From contig NZ_JAEPBH010000016.1 of assembly GCF_016632365.1 (NCBI RefSeq), forward strand, positions 1 to 64,000: a stretch of 64,000 nt of DNA, read 5' to 3'. Each line of letters begins with the position of its first letter. Position 1 is the first letter of the stretch. This DNA is from Tenebrionibacter intestinalis. Its GTDB lineage: Bacteria > Pseudomonadota > Gammaproteobacteria > Enterobacterales > Enterobacteriaceae. The notes under the pieces are model-generated. The model searched no databases, was not told the DNA's origin, and saw nothing but the letters and a program-made list of their open reading frames with translations. The translations under genes were made by a program, and so were the position numbers. Below, piece after piece: positions 28,151-42,394 of this stretch.

Positions 28151-28995
28151 CTTTCATACTCCATAAATCGCAGACGCCGCCACGCGTCGTCCGCCAGTTG
28201 AATAAATTGGCGCTGCCGGGTTTGCTGCCAGCGCCATTCATACCAGGAGGCCATTAATGCCTGTACCCACGGCTGCCAGCGCCGCACCTGGCGCGCAAGC
28301 GCGGCGGCGGAATACCGCGTCCGTTCGGCGTAGGCCTGGGTGAGCGCCTCACCCATTCCCGTCGCCGCCAGCTCCAGCGCGATGTCCCCATCGCCTGCAT
28401 ATTCCCAGTCAATAAGACGCAGACCGTCAGGCGTCTGAATCAGATTATCGCCGTGTACATCCATATGCAGCGGCGCCAGCTTCAACGCAGCCGGTTCCCC
28501 CTGCTGATGCAGGCGTTTGAGCATGCTTAGCCAGAACCGAGAACGGCGCTCCGGGGCAGCCGCCTGCCAGTAAAACGTTAACAACGATGGCAGCGAGATA
28601 CGCCAGCCAAAACGCCGCTGGGCGTGCAGGTGGCGCAGCAAGGCAGCCAGATCGTTTATATTCACCGCCTCTGCGCACGGCCGCCCATGCAACCAGTCGG
28701 TCACCAGCCAGCCGCCAGCCAGCAGGCGCGGCGTGGGGCCAGTGCCCGGCAAGCGCTGCTTTAACGCCCGATACTGGCGCGCAAGCGAAACGCCGGGCGG
28801 CGCCTGCGGTAAGCTGCGCCGCGCAGCGTAGATACGATCGCCGCAGGCAATTCTGATACTGCCGCCGCTTAATCCCTGCACGGTAGAAACAGTACCGGCG
28901 GCCTGAGCCGCCGGAAAATACCGCGCAATCAACGCCTCAGGCGTCAGTTTACTGGATGCGTTCAACGCCGCCCTTTCCCGACCAGACAATTTCAC
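28147..28995 (-). CDS. thiK: Thiamine kinase ThiK
   Basis: Aminoglycoside-phosphotransferase-fold kinase that phosphorylates thiamine for salvage, 282 residues (E. coli 274). The catalytic loop [12 protein letters not shown] and the metal-binding [17 protein letters not shown] are visible in the C-terminal half, and [12 protein letters not shown] is the P-loop-like N-terminal turn. The ATG at 28995 overlaps the end of lpoB by 47 bp; a TTG at 28965 would give a shorter overlap and a length closer to E. coli, so the start is uncertain. It is followed by nagZ with an ATGA overlap. Confidence 0.9.
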   Translation of the reverse strand: MKLSGRERAALNASSKLTPEALIARYFPAAQAAGTVSTVQGLSGGSIRIACGDRIYAARRSLPQAPPGVSLARQYRALKQRLPGTGPTPRLLAGGWLVTDWLHGRPCAEAVNINDLAALLRHLHAQRRFGWRISLPSLLTFYWQAAAPERRSRFWLSMLKRLHQQGEPAALKLAPLHMDVHGDNLIQTPDGLRLIDWEYAGDGDIALELAATGMGEALTQAYAERTRYSAAALARQVRRWQPWVQALMASWYEWRWQQTRQRQFIQLADDAWRRLRFMEYER

Positions 28996-29593
28996 CGGTT
29001 TGCACCAGCATCAGTTGCATTTGCAGCGTCGGTGAATTTACATTGCCGCCTGCGCTGGTATAGAGCACATACTGCGCGCCGACATTACGCGCGATACCTA
29101 TCGCCTTACTGCGGCTGCCCAGACTATCCTGCGCCGACAGCCCAAGCTGCTGCTTCGCCATCGCCAGTTGTTGGTCGCCTACCAGAGTAAATGTACCGTT
29201 ATTTGCCAGCGCACTGCGCAGCGCCTGGGTGGCTTTTGCCGTTGGCAGGCTACCGTTGGTGCGGTTATTGACGTTATCAACCAACAGCACGCTGCCGGCG
29301 CTCACGCCGCCAACCTGCAGCATCCTGCCGACCATAGGCTGCACGGCGCCGCTCCAGTTCCATACGCGCTCGCGCGGCGGCTGCGCAGGTTTTGGCGGCT
29401 GAACGACAGGCCCCGGCTTATCCTGCGGCAGGGCAGGCGCCGGCGGTACGGTCGTCGGCGGCGCCGGCTGCGGAGATTCTGGTTTAATCTCTTTTATCGG
29501 CGCAGGCTGCCTTGCGCCGTCGTTAAGCCCGCAGCCGACCAGCAACACCGCTGTCGTCGCCAGTAGAATGTAACGATGAAGTTCCCTAATCAA
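28949..29593 (-). CDS. lpoB: Penicillin-binding protein activator LpoB
   Basis: Outer-membrane lipoprotein that reaches through the periplasm to stimulate PBP1b, 214 residues (E. coli 213). The signal ends in the lipobox LLVGC (Cys 21). A long flexible Pro-rich spacer (about 28-78) precedes the globular domain, which starts near WNWSGAVQPMVGRML. Gene order ycfL-lpoB-thiK is the standard one. Confidence 0.95.
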   Translation of the reverse strand: MIRELHRYILLATTAVLLVGCGLNDGARQPAPIKEIKPESPQPAPPTTVPPAPALPQDKPGPVVQPPKPAQPPRERVWNWSGAVQPMVGRMLQVGGVSAGSVLLVDNVNNRTNGSLPTAKATQALRSALANNGTFTLVGDQQLAMAKQQLGLSAQDSLGSRSKAIGIARNVGAQYVLYTSAGGNVNSPTLQMQLMLVQTGEIVWSGKGGVERIQ

Positions 29594-29603
29594 ATTTCAC
29601 CCC

Positions 29604-29984
29604 TCAGAGCCAGATAGACAAGCGCACCTGCCGTGCGCCTATAAAATTACCGCTGGAAGCGACAGTTACGCCAGCGCGTGGCGGTATAACAATCTCTCTG
29701 GCGCGTTCCAGCGGATGCATTTCCAGCCCTTTACTATCGTACCAGTAAAAACGGTAATGAATTTTTACGGCACTGTCGCGTTCGTTATACAAACGCGAGG
29801 TCGCTATCGGCTGAATAACGCGTGAAGAAAACCTCGGCTCATCGGCCGTGACCCCCGCCGCCAGCACCGTCGCCTCCATGACCAGCGTCTGCCTGTCGTT
29901 AACCGGAATAACCGGCTTTGCGCTACAGGCCGCCAGCAGCAGCGCGCAAAAGACGGTAAACGGCGTTTGCAGGCGCATCTTCAC
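29604..29984 (-). CDS. ycfL: Lipoprotein YcfL
   Basis: Protein of 126 residues with a lipobox LLAAC (Cys 20) after a short hydrophobic signal. It belongs to the YcfL family (DUF1425), a beta-rich lipoprotein fold often found beside LpoB. The [12 protein letters not shown] stretch near 80 is typical. Start at 29984, 4-bp overlap with the hinT stop; an in-frame Met two codons later is equally possible. Function not established. Confidence 0.9.
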   Translation of the reverse strand: MKMRLQTPFTVFCALLLAACSAKPVIPVNDRQTLVMEATVLAAGVTADEPRFSSRVIQPIATSRLYNERDSAVKIHYRFYWYDSKGLEMHPLERAREIVIPPRAGVTVASSGNFIGARQVRLSIWL

Positions 29985-30340
29985 AGCCCTTTACGCGTCA
30001 ACATCGGCCCCAGCGCTTGTCCGCCAAGCAGGTGCATATGAAGATGATAAACCTCCTGCCCTGCATGGCGATTGCAGTTCACAATCAGCCGATAACCCTC
30101 TTCAGCCAGACCTTCCTGTTCAGCTATTTTTGCCGCAACGGTCATCATACGGCCCAGCGCCATTTCGTGTTCGGGCTTAACGTCGTTAACCGTTGGGATA
30201 AGCGTATTGGGAACGATAAGTATATGGCTCGGCGCCTGGGGCGCGATATCGCGAAAAGCGGTAACCAGTTCATCCTGATAAATAACATCCGCAGGAATTT
30301 CGCGGCGTATAATTTTGCTGAAAATTGTTTCTTCGGCCAT
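29981..30340 (-). CDS. hinT: Purine nucleoside phosphoramidase HinT
   Basis: HIT-family hydrolase, 119 residues, which cleaves AMP-lysine and other adenosine phosphoramidates. The active-site triad HLHMHLLGG near 99-107 is intact, and the first half has the characteristic [18 protein letters not shown]. It is first gene of the six-gene minus-strand operon ending at ycfP. In E. coli the block continues to fhuE/ptsG upstream; here the next gene is plaP, so a rearrangement breakpoint lies between 30341 and 30907. Confidence 0.96.
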   Translation of the reverse strand: MAEETIFSKIIRREIPADVIYQDELVTAFRDIAPQAPSHILIVPNTLIPTVNDVKPEHEMALGRMMTVAAKIAEQEGLAEEGYRLIVNCNRHAGQEVYHLHMHLLGGQALGPMLTRKGL

Positions 30341-30571
30341 GACTTTGTCCTTTTACAAAACCTGCAGGAAGTATGAGTGAGATGCCCCTTTTCTTTCAAC
30401 CTTCCGGCATGAATTCTTCTGTTAAGCGTCAACGTTAACAACAAAAAAAACCGGACTACAAACCGTTTTGTGTGAGTAACAGTGGCCCCAAAGGCGCGTC
30501 CAGGCCGCCGGCGCGCTGCGTTTTTAAGTCAAACGTCGGCCTTCCCGGCAAGCATTCACGCATCGGTTCAA

Positions 30572-30598
30572 AACAAAAAAGCGCCGCAAAGGCGCACC
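30572..30598 (-). terminator. Rho-independent terminator downstream of plaP
   Basis: GGCGC and GCGCC arms (30581-30595) with a 5-base loop, followed on the minus strand by TTTTTTG. It lies past the repeat element, about 310 bp from the plaP stop, and would end plaP transcription. Confidence 0.65.
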
Positions 30599-30673
30599 GA
30601 GACGGGGGTTCATGCCCTTCTGGAATATAAACCCTGGAAAACAAAAAGTTGAAGTGATTCTGTTAACGACAAA

Positions 30674-30866
30674 GGAGGCAAAACCCTGTTTTGCCCCCCG
30701 AGACTGCTGACAAATCCCATCCTGTCGCAGACAGGATGGATGAAATACAATAAAAAAATAAGGAAAATCAATGTATTGATTTTCGCCTGCTTACCACAAA
30801 GAAGGAAAAGCTTCGTTTTTCCTTCTTTGTCAACAACCTGAGGAGGCAAAACCCTGTTTTGCCCCC
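30674..30866. repeat. Hairpin-rich intergenic repeat element, copy 2 (hinT/plaP junction)
   Basis: Fuller copy of the element at 13784-13922. Core hairpins: CATCCTG/CAGGATG (30718-30738), GAAAATCAAT/ATTGATTTTC (30763-30784), and a perfect 14-bp stem with loop GCTTCG (30796-30830). Both ends carry a further hairpin, GGCAAAAC-CCT-GTTTTGCC (30677-30695 and 30845-30863), in opposite orientation. Left and right ends are therefore inverted repeats of about 40 bp, each with GGCAAAAC...GTTTTGCC outside and TGACAAA at the inner border. The layout resembles a small non-autonomous mobile element; no target-site duplication was recognised. Confidence 0.75.
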
Positions 30867-30907
30867 TTTTATCAACACACTGAAAGGCGTCTGCGTCTTA
30901 TTAACCT

Positions 30908-32269
30908 TTAGTGCGCAACATCTTCGTACTGCGGAACCGGATTGCGGAAGCTGCGGGTCACGCAAGCCAGATAAATCAGGCCAATAGCGGCCCAAATCAG
31001 GCCGAGCTTCATAGAGCTGGCCTCCAGGTTCACCCACAGCGCCCCCACGGTCAGCGCGCCGCATATCGGCAGGATCAGATAGTTAATATGATCTTTAAGC
31101 GTTTTATTACGCTTCTCGCGAATCCAGAACTGCGAAATAACTGACAGATTCACGAACGTAAACGCAACCAGCGCGCCAAAGTTGATAAGCGCAGTCGCGG
31201 TCACCAGATCGAAATTAATCGCAAGCAGCGCAATCGCGCCGACCAGCAGCACATTGAACGCCGGCGTACGCCACACCGGGTGGATATAACCGAAAAAGCG
31301 GGACGGGAAGACGCCATCGCGGCCCATCACATACATCAGGCGAGAAACGCCCGCATGCGCCGCCATGCCAGAGGCCAACACGGTAATAGTCGAGAAAATC
31401 AGCACCCCGAACTGGAACGCCCTGCCCGCAACGTAAAGCATGATTTCTGGCTGTGACGCATCCGGATCTTTAAAGCGGGAAATATCCGGAAAGTACAGTT
31501 GCAGAAAATAAGAGGCGAGGATAAATACCAGCCCGCCAATCAGCGCCGTCAGGAAGATGGCTTTCGGAATGACGCGGCCTGCGTCTTTAGTCTCTTCTGA
31601 GAGCGAACTGATGCCGTCAAAGCCCAGAAACGAGAAGCACAGAATCGTAGCCCCGGTAATCATCGGCACAACCTGGGCGTCATTGCTCCAGAACGGGCGC
31701 GAGCTGGCCAGCGTACCGGCGCCTTCGCCGTGGGCCACGCCCCAGATAACCATACCGACAATCACGGCGACAATACCCATCTGCAGCACCACGATAACGG
31801 TGTTAAAGTTCGCCACGGTCTTAATGCTGCGCATGTTGGAGATGGTCATAAACGCCACCAGCGCCACAACAAAAATCCACGACGGCACAGAAGGGATGAG
31901 CGCTTCGAAGTAAATTTTCGCCAGAAGAATGTTGATCATCGGCATGAACAGATAATCCAACAGCGATGACCAGCCCACCATAAAACCCACTGTCGGGCTG
32001 ATGGACTTTTGTGCGTAGGTATACGCCGAACCTGCCGACGGAAAGCGGCGCACCAGCTTACCGTAGCTTAGCGCGGTAAAGAGGATGGCGACGAGCGCAA
32101 AGGCATACGCGGTAGCGACGTGACCGTGTGTCAGGCCGGATACAATGCCAAACGTATCGAAAAGCGTCATGGGCTGCATATAGGCCAGTCCCATCATGAC
32201 AACCGGAAGCAGCGTAAGCGTCTTACGCAGCCCCACGCGGGAAGAAGTAGCGGTGACGTTATGCGACAT
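30908..32269 (-). CDS. plaP: Putrescine importer PlaP
   Basis: APC-superfamily proton-coupled putrescine transporter, 453 residues (E. coli 452), with twelve hydrophobic segments. Typical features: [20 protein letters not shown] in helix 1, [14 protein letters not shown] in helix 6/7 and the C-terminal signature [14 protein letters not shown]. It supports putrescine uptake linked to surface motility in E. coli. ATG at 32269 ([10 protein letters not shown]) has GGGGGATATC upstream; a longer frame from 32299 is unlikely. In E. coli it is followed by yeeY; here it is separated from yeeZ by 380 bp without a gene. Confidence 0.95.
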   Translation of the reverse strand: MSHNVTATSSRVGLRKTLTLLPVVMMGLAYMQPMTLFDTFGIVSGLTHGHVATAYAFALVAILFTALSYGKLVRRFPSAGSAYTYAQKSISPTVGFMVGWSSLLDYLFMPMINILLAKIYFEALIPSVPSWIFVVALVAFMTISNMRSIKTVANFNTVIVVLQMGIVAVIVGMVIWGVAHGEGAGTLASSRPFWSNDAQVVPMITGATILCFSFLGFDGISSLSEETKDAGRVIPKAIFLTALIGGLVFILASYFLQLYFPDISRFKDPDASQPEIMLYVAGRAFQFGVLIFSTITVLASGMAAHAGVSRLMYVMGRDGVFPSRFFGYIHPVWRTPAFNVLLVGAIALLAINFDLVTATALINFGALVAFTFVNLSVISQFWIREKRNKTLKDHINYLILPICGALTVGALWVNLEASSMKLGLIWAAIGLIYLACVTRSFRNPVPQYEDVAH

Positions 32270-32649
32270 GGTGATATCCCCCAAACGCAAAAGCAACAAA
32301 TTGCCCCATCTTAGTTTTTCCTCGGCGACACGTCTGTCGATTCTTAAATGTGTATCTATCCGGTACTGAGCCCGGCCTCTTGTTTAATTGGGTTTGTTTA
32401 CTGCAAAAAAATAACCGACACCCAGTAAAGCGTCGGTTTGTCTCATTTTGCAGGCGGCGTATTTTGCCCCAGTAAAAGCGCGATGACAAGACTCCATCGC
32501 CCTGACGGCGAAATTCTTTTTACACAAATTCTCACCGCCCCGCCAGACCGCGCCAGACCTGGGATTACACAACATTTCCGTTACCCGATATTGACGCCGG
32601 CAAAGAGCCTAATAAGCTTTTTCAGCATATTTTTAACCGCTCCCTTCGC
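32270..32649. other. Gene-free stretch where yeeY would be expected
   Basis: 380 bp between plaP and yeeZ. It holds the plaP promoter region and one terminator (32404-32438), but no recognisable remnant of the LysR-type gene yeeY that lies here in E. coli. Confidence 0.5.
32404..32438 (-). terminator. Terminator downstream of yeeZ
   Basis: AACCGAC (32413-32419) and GTCGGTT (32432-32438) arms with a 12-base loop, followed on the minus strand by ATTTTTTTG. It is consistent with the end of the yeeZ transcript. Confidence 0.6.
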
Positions 32650-33474
32650 TTACTCCATCGGCATATTCATCGGGTCCGGATGTTGATATTCAAACCCCAG
32701 CGCTTTACAAATAAGGCTGCCGTCAACGATTTTACCGCCCTCACTCCCCGCCGTAACCTGAAATACCGGCGGCGCCAGCCCCAGTTTACGCGCCATGCGC
32801 GGATAAAACAGCGCGCGCGGCGGGTGCTCAGGCGCACATAAATTATAAATGCGCCCGCCGCGCGGCGTCTGTAACAGCAAAATAATGGCATCAATAACAT
32901 CTTCAGTATGAACCAGGTTAACGCCATGATTGCCGCCCGGCACGCTGCGCCCGGCCAAAAAGCGGCCGGGATGTCGCCCCGGCCCTACAAGCCCCGCCAG
33001 GCGCAAAATATCCACCGACGTCCCCGGCAGCCCGTGCAGCCAGTTTTCCAGCTCGCGCAACGTGCGGCCGCTTTCGCTTACCGGCGCCAGCGGCGAACTT
33101 TCTTTCACTATACCGGCGGCATTGCCATAGACGGCGGTGGAACTGGTAAAAATAATGCGTGGAATAGCGTAGACCAGCGCACTGTCGACAATTTCCTGTA
33201 CCGCCTGCAGGTAAAAGCGTTCGCCATCGCCGCTGCGGCGCGCAGGCAGCGTAATGACCAGCGCGTCAACGTTAAGCAGCGCATCCAGATCGTCGCTGTC
33301 GCACACAAGCTCAGGCGCCAGCGTCAGCTTATAGCTTTCAATGCCGCACATGCGCGCGGCCTCTACGCCATCCTGCGTCGTTTTACTGCCGACGACCTCC
33401 CAGCCGCGCGCCAACAGCGCCATGCCAAGCGGCATCCCCAGCCAACCTAACCCGACAATCGCCACCCTTTTCAT
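32650..33474 (-). CDS. yeeZ: NAD(P)-binding epimerase-like protein YeeZ
   Basis: Rossmann-fold protein of the extended SDR type, 274 residues, same length as E. coli YeeZ. The N-terminal dinucleotide motif is GLGWLGMPLG near 7-16; TSSTAVYGNAAG near 116-127 holds the Ser/Tyr region, and LRLAGLVGPGRHPGRF follows near 158. Substrate unknown. ATG at 33474 (MKRVAIVG) has GGGAGAAAAGG upstream. It is divergent from the his operon, as in E. coli, but the yefM-yoeB toxin-antitoxin pair that lies between in E. coli K-12 is not present. Confidence 0.93.
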   Translation of the reverse strand: MKRVAIVGLGWLGMPLGMALLARGWEVVGSKTTQDGVEAARMCGIESYKLTLAPELVCDSDDLDALLNVDALVITLPARRSGDGERFYLQAVQEIVDSALVYAIPRIIFTSSTAVYGNAAGIVKESSPLAPVSESGRTLRELENWLHGLPGTSVDILRLAGLVGPGRHPGRFLAGRSVPGGNHGVNLVHTEDVIDAIILLLQTPRGGRIYNLCAPEHPPRALFYPRMARKLGLAPPVFQVTAGSEGGKIVDGSLICKALGFEYQHPDPMNMPME

Positions 33475-33651
33475 GCCTTTTCTCCCGCCCGTCGCCACAG
33501 AGTGTCCTGATGCTGTATTTAAGGCTACGCCAGCGAATAAAAAGTGACAATGAGACTGTTGTCAAACTCCGAATCAAACGGTTTGGGCGCGAAATCCCCG
33601 GCAGCTATCCGCCTGTGTACGTCCGTACCGAAAAAAGCGCTAAAAAAGCCC

Positions 33652-33681
33652 TTGCGTTCCCGCCATAATCTGGTTTAGGTT
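33652..33681 (+). promoter_or_regulatory. his operon promoter
   Basis: TTGCGT (33652-33657), an 18-base spacer and TAGGTT (33676-33681). The TGGTTTAGGTTA context is the same as at the E. coli his promoter, about 40 bp before the leader ORF. Confidence 0.75.
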
Positions 33682-33719
33682 ATCGAACAGACAATGAATA
33701 AACATTCAATGAGATTGTA

Positions 33720-33770
33720 ATGAAGCGTACCGCGAATAATTTCCATCACCACCACCATCATCCTGACTAG
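33720..33770 (+). CDS. hisL: his operon leader peptide HisL
   Basis: A 16-codon leader ORF, MKRTANNF followed by six consecutive His codons, then PD and TAG. Ribosome stalling at the His codons when charged tRNA-His is scarce prevents formation of the downstream terminator. E. coli has seven His codons and a different start (MTRVQFK); the run and the PD end are conserved. The gene is too short for normal ORF calling. Confidence 0.97.
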   Translation: MKRTANNFHHHHHHPD

Positions 33771-33788
33771 TCTTTCAGGCGATGTGTG

Positions 33789-33870
33789 CTGGAAGACGTT
33801 CAGAATCTTCCAGCGGTGAGTAACGCTTCATAAAAAGCCCCCGGAAGATTGTCTTCCGGGGGCTTTTTTT
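33789..33870 (+). terminator. his attenuator
   Basis: Two mutually related stem-loops follow hisL. The first has arms CTGGAAGA (33789-33796) and TCTTCCAG (33806-33813). The second is a strong rho-independent terminator with perfect 12-bp arms (33837-33848 and 33852-33863) and seven T's (33864-33870). The GGAAGA/TCTTCC segments occur in both, so alternative antiterminator pairing is possible, as in the E. coli his attenuator. Confidence 0.95.
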
Positions 33871-33916
33871 ATTTCGCGCGCTACACCGGTTAACGCAGTA
33901 TTCAGGAGAGGAAGAG

Positions 33917-34816
33917 ATGACAGACAACAGCCGCTTACGCATAGCTATGCAAAAATCAGGACGACTTAGCGATGATTCGCGCGAATTACTGGCCCGCTGC
34001 GGCATAAAAATCAACCTGCACACCCAGCGGCTGATTGCGCTGGCGGAAAACATGCCAATAGATATCCTGCGCGTTCGCGATGACGATATTCCCGGTCTGG
34101 TGATGGATGGCGTCGTGGATCTTGGCATTATTGGCGAAAATGTGCTGGAAGAAGAGCTGCTAAGCCGCCGCGCCCAGGGTGAAGATCCACGCTATTTCAC
34201 CTTGCGCCGCCTCGACTTTGGCGGCTGTCGCCTGTCGCTGGCAACGCCGGTCGATGAACCATGGGATGGCCCGGCAAGCCTCAGCAACCGGCGCATCGCC
34301 ACCTCTTATCCTCACCTGCTCAAGCGCTATCTCGACCAGAAAGAGGTGCCGTTCAAATCCTGTCTGTTGAACGGCTCGGTGGAGGTCGCCCCGCGCGCCG
34401 GTCTGGCAGATGCTATCTGCGATCTGGTGTCAACCGGCGCCACGCTTGAGGCTAACGGCCTGCGCGAAGTGGAAGTCATCTACCGCTCAAAAGCCTGCCT
34501 GATTCAGCGCGATGGCGATATGCCGCAGATGAAACAAGATCTCATCGACAAACTGCTCACGCGTATCCAGGGCGTTATTCAGGCACGTGAATCTAAATAC
34601 ATTATGCTGCACGCGCCAGGCGATCGCCTGGAAGAAGTCGTCGCGCTGCTGCCCGGCGCCGAGCGCCCGACCATCCTGCCGCTGGCAGGCGACAAACAGC
34701 GTGTAGCGATGCATATGGTCAGCAGCGAGACCCTGTTCTGGGAAACGATGGAGAAGCTTAAAGCGCTGGGCGCCAGCTCTATTCTCGTCCTGCCTATTGA
34801 GAAGATGATGGAGTAA
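33917..34816 (+). CDS. hisG: ATP phosphoribosyltransferase HisG
   Basis: First enzyme of histidine synthesis (ATP + PRPP to phosphoribosyl-ATP), long hexameric form with the regulatory domain, 299 residues. Conserved parts: [19 protein letters not shown] at the start, [10 protein letters not shown] near 75, PRP-binding [10 protein letters not shown]-like [11 protein letters not shown] near 175, and the C-terminal histidine-sensing domain from about 225. Start has CAGGAGAGGA. Feedback inhibition by histidine is expected. Confidence 0.97.
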   Translation: MTDNSRLRIAMQKSGRLSDDSRELLARCGIKINLHTQRLIALAENMPIDILRVRDDDIPGLVMDGVVDLGIIGENVLEEELLSRRAQGEDPRYFTLRRLDFGGCRLSLATPVDEPWDGPASLSNRRIATSYPHLLKRYLDQKEVPFKSCLLNGSVEVAPRAGLADAICDLVSTGATLEANGLREVEVIYRSKACLIQRDGDMPQMKQDLIDKLLTRIQGVIQARESKYIMLHAPGDRLEEVVALLPGAERPTILPLAGDKQRVAMHMVSSETLFWETMEKLKALGASSILVLPIEKMME

Positions 34817-34820
34817 CGAT

Positions 34821-38249
<3,429 letters not shown>

Positions 38250-38250
<1 letters not shown>

Positions 38251-38840
38251 TGAATATAGTGATTCTTGATACCGGCTGCGCCAACCTCTCTTCAGTAAAA
38301 TGGGCGATACAACGGCTGGGCCATGCCCCCGTGGTCAGCCGCTACCCTGACGTAGCGTTACGCGCAGACAAACTGCTGCTACCCGGCGTGGGCACCGCGC
38401 AGGCAGCAATGGATCGGTTACGCGAACGCGAGCTGGTAGCGCTTATCCAGGCCTGTACCCAACCGGTGCTGGGGATATGTCTGGGCATGCAGTTGCTGGG
38501 CAGCCGCAGCGACGAAAGTAACGGCGTGGAAACGCTCGGCATCCTGGAGGAGCCGGTAAACAAGATGACGGACCACGGCCTGCCGCTGCCCCATATGGGC
38601 TGGAACCGCGTCTTCGCACAGGCGGGACATCATCTGTTTCGCGATATTGAGGACGGCGCGTACTTCTATTTTGTACACAGCTTCGCGATGCCGGTAAACG
38701 CCTGCACCATCGCCCGGTGCAATTACGGCGAACCTTTTACCGCCGCCGTACAAAAAGAGAATTTTTACGGCGTGCAGTTCCACCCTGAGCGCTCCGGCAA
38801 GGCGGGCGCGCAGTTGCTAAAAAACTTCCTGGAGATGTAA
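38250..38840 (+). CDS. hisH: Imidazole glycerol phosphate synthase glutaminase subunit HisH
   Basis: Class I glutamine amidotransferase, 196 residues, supplying ammonia to HisF. Catalytic C77 in [12 protein letters not shown] and the His-Glu pair in VQFHPERSG are present. The ATG at 38250 overlaps the hisB stop by one base (TGATG); a GTG three bases earlier also opens the frame but gives MM at the start and is less likely. Confidence 0.97.
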
Positions 38841-40329
<1,489 letters not shown>

Positions 40330-40336
<7 letters not shown>

Positions 40337-40950
40337 CGACAATACAACGTAGCAAACTGGACTGGGCTAAAACCGACGGCCTGATGCCTGCCATTATCCA
40401 GCATGCGGTATCCGGTGAAGTATTGATGCTCGGCTATATGAGCCCGCAGGCCCTTGAAAAAACCGAAACCTCAGGCAACGTCACCTTTTATTCACGCACC
40501 AAACAGCGGCTGTGGACGAAAGGCGAAACCTCCGGCCACTTTCTTAAGGTTGTCAGCATAGCGCCGGACTGCGATAACGACACATTACTGATACTGGCAA
40601 ACCCTGTCGGCCCAACCTGTCATCTTGGGACATCAAGCTGTTTTGGCGAAAAAACGCGCCACGCATGGCACTTTCTCTACCAACTTGAACAACTGCTGGC
40701 CGGGCGTAAACACACTGACCCGGGCAGCTCTTATACGGCGAAGCTTTACGCCAGCGGCACCAAACGCATCGCACAAAAAGTGGGCGAGGAAGGCGTGGAA
40801 ACCGCACTGGCGGCAACCGTTAACGATCGTACAGAATTAGTTGATGAGGCGTCCGACCTGCTATATCACTTACTGGTACTGCTTCAGGACCAGGAACTTG
40901 ATTTGGGTAACGTGATTGAAAATTTGCGGGAAAGGCATACGCATAAATAA
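40330..40950 (+). CDS. hisI: Bifunctional phosphoribosyl-AMP cyclohydrolase / phosphoribosyl-ATP pyrophosphatase HisI
   Basis: Fused HisIE, 206 residues (E. coli 203). The cyclohydrolase half has [20 protein letters not shown] and the zinc-binding CDNDTLL and CHLGTSSCF motifs. The pyrophosphatase half carries [11 protein letters not shown] and [13 protein letters not shown]. Translation begins at GTG (40330), overlapping the hisF end by 7 bp. It is the last gene of the operon; a terminator follows 100 bp later. Confidence 0.96.
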
Positions 40951-41049
40951 GCTTGCATATTTAACAAAGACTGGAAAAAGCCGCCATACCGTCAGTAAAG
41001 CCTGTTTATGAATAACGTTAACTGTTAATGCAAGAAAGCATGCCATGTC

Positions 41050-41074
41050 GAGGCCCGGCTTTGGGCCTCTTTAC
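41050..41074 (+). terminator. his operon terminator
   Basis: GAGGCCC (41050-41056) and GGGCCTC (41063-41069) arms with a 6-base loop, then TTTACTT. It lies 100 bp after the hisI stop and immediately before repeat copy B. Confidence 0.7.
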
Positions 41075-41093
41075 TTGTTATTTAAATCAGCAT

Positions 41094-41302
41094 CCCTGCT
41101 CGCTTTTAACACGTACGGGCTTACCGCGTGGGGCTGACGCCCGCTGAAATTAGCAAACCGCAGGCAGGCTGAGGCGAAACGAGACAGGACGGCGGGCCGA
41201 TCGCAGCAGTGGCCGAAGGCGAGCGCGCTGCGAAGCAACGGTTGCGTTGCTGTTTGCAGGCGCCTGCAAACAGCACGCTTTACCCGTTCACCGTTGATGA
41301 AG
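41094..41302 (+). repeat. Structured intergenic repeat, second family, copy B (hisI/wzz)
   Basis: Diverged partner of 24005-24236 with the same ordered blocks: TAACA-TACGGG (41107-41119), ACCGCAGGC (41157-41165), GGCTGAGGCGAAAC (41167-41180), GCAGTGGC (41206-41213), GAAGCAACG (41232-41240) and CGTTCAC...GATGAA (41285-41301). Its basal stem differs in sequence from copy A yet still pairs: CCTG-CTCG (41095-41102) with CGAG-A-CAGG (41180-41188). It also contains a perfect 26-bp palindrome (41249-41274), and TGAAGCCC/GGGCTTCA arms follow at its right edge. No shared reading frame is evident. Confidence 0.65.
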
Positions 41303-41404
41303 CCCTCTTTATCATCGGGCTTCACGTAAACGGGTTTCCCCTAAACCTTAAGCACTCAGCTCAGCATGACGAAAAAACCGGCCCTTTCCCGTTACGCGTC
41401 ACGT

Positions 41405-42394
41405 TTAATCAGCAGGCTTATAGTGGCGAAAAGCGTTGCGGGCCAGTACGTAGCCGCTGCCCGCCATCGCCCCTAACAGTAATGCCAGTATCAGCGTTAA
41501 GCCGCGTTTCGGGCTGTCCCGACGCACCGGCAAGGTGGGTTTCATCACGTAATGATAAGAGAATTTGACATCGGCCTTTTGTGCCAGCGCCTTTACCGCC
41601 ATATAGGCTTGCAGAGTGTTATAGTAGTTCTCGCCCAACGGAAGCGGCCGCGTGGCTTCATTCTGAATGGTTGCAGACAGCGCATCGCTACCTAACACGA
41701 ATAACGTATCTTCTGACAGTGATTCCGCCTGCTGAACTTCCGTTTTCTTAAGATTGCTCTGCTGAGCAATCGCCAGCGCCTGGCGCAGCACTAACAAACG
41801 TTTCTCACGTTTCTCTTTCGCGACCAGTTCCTGAGTGTCCAGCGAACTCTTCAAATCCTTCATGGTGGCGTTAATATTCGTCACCAGATCCTGGTTCAGC
41901 TCATCAATCACACGCTGATTAATTTTGTCGATGTAGGCGGTCAGAGTATTGCGCGCCACTTCCGCAGACGAACCGATATAGCTAATTTTCAATGGCATCG
42001 CCTGGCCTTTTGCCACAGGCTCAATAGTCAGCTTTTCAGGCTCCCCCTGATTATCCAGCTCTTCAGACAGCGCGGAAATTAACGCACTGAACCGGTTAAA
42101 GAAGCGGTTTTGAATATCAACGACCGAAGGCGCGCTGGTTTTGTTCTGTGCATAAATTACGCTCATTGAGTTGTTATAGTTGGCAATCTGCCCCGAATCC
42201 GGCATCGTAATGATTGCATCAGAACGCCATTTTTCTTTAGCAATAAACAGCCAGGCGGCAGCCAGAAGTATAAATACCACAACAAAAGCGATGACGGTAA
42301 ACTTGCTGCGCCAAAGCTGCATCACAATATCCAGTAGGTCAATGTTTTCTGGCTCGCGATTGTGGCCATTTGCTGTAGGAAAATTATGATTCAT
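41405..42394 (-). CDS. wzzB: O-antigen chain-length regulator WzzB
   Basis: Polysaccharide co-polymerase (PCP-1), 329 residues (E. coli 326), setting the modal length of O-antigen made by Wzy. Two membrane helices flank the periplasmic coil: about 33-53 after IDLLDIVMQLWRSK, and about 298-318 after the Pro-rich MKPTLPVRRDSPKRGLT. YNNSMSVIYAQ and LFVLGSDALSATIQNEATRPL are conserved family stretches. It stands between rfbA and hisI, the usual place at the his-proximal end of the O-antigen region. Confidence 0.95.
   Translation of the reverse strand: MNHNFPTANGHNREPENIDLLDIVMQLWRSKFTVIAFVVVFILLAAAWLFIAKEKWRSDAIITMPDSGQIANYNNSMSVIYAQNKTSAPSVVDIQNRFFNRFSALISALSEELDNQGEPEKLTIEPVAKGQAMPLKISYIGSSAEVARNTLTAYIDKINQRVIDELNQDLVTNINATMKDLKSSLDTQELVAKEKREKRLLVLRQALAIAQQSNLKKTEVQQAESLSEDTLFVLGSDALSATIQNEATRPLPLGENYYNTLQAYMAVKALAQKADVKFSYHYVMKPTLPVRRDSPKRGLTLILALLLGAMAGSGYVLARNAFRHYKPAD

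Noticed and set aside
33720-33770. A simple His-tag-like vector sequence
   Set aside because: The His run is part of the native his leader peptide, followed by the conserved PD end and the attenuator.
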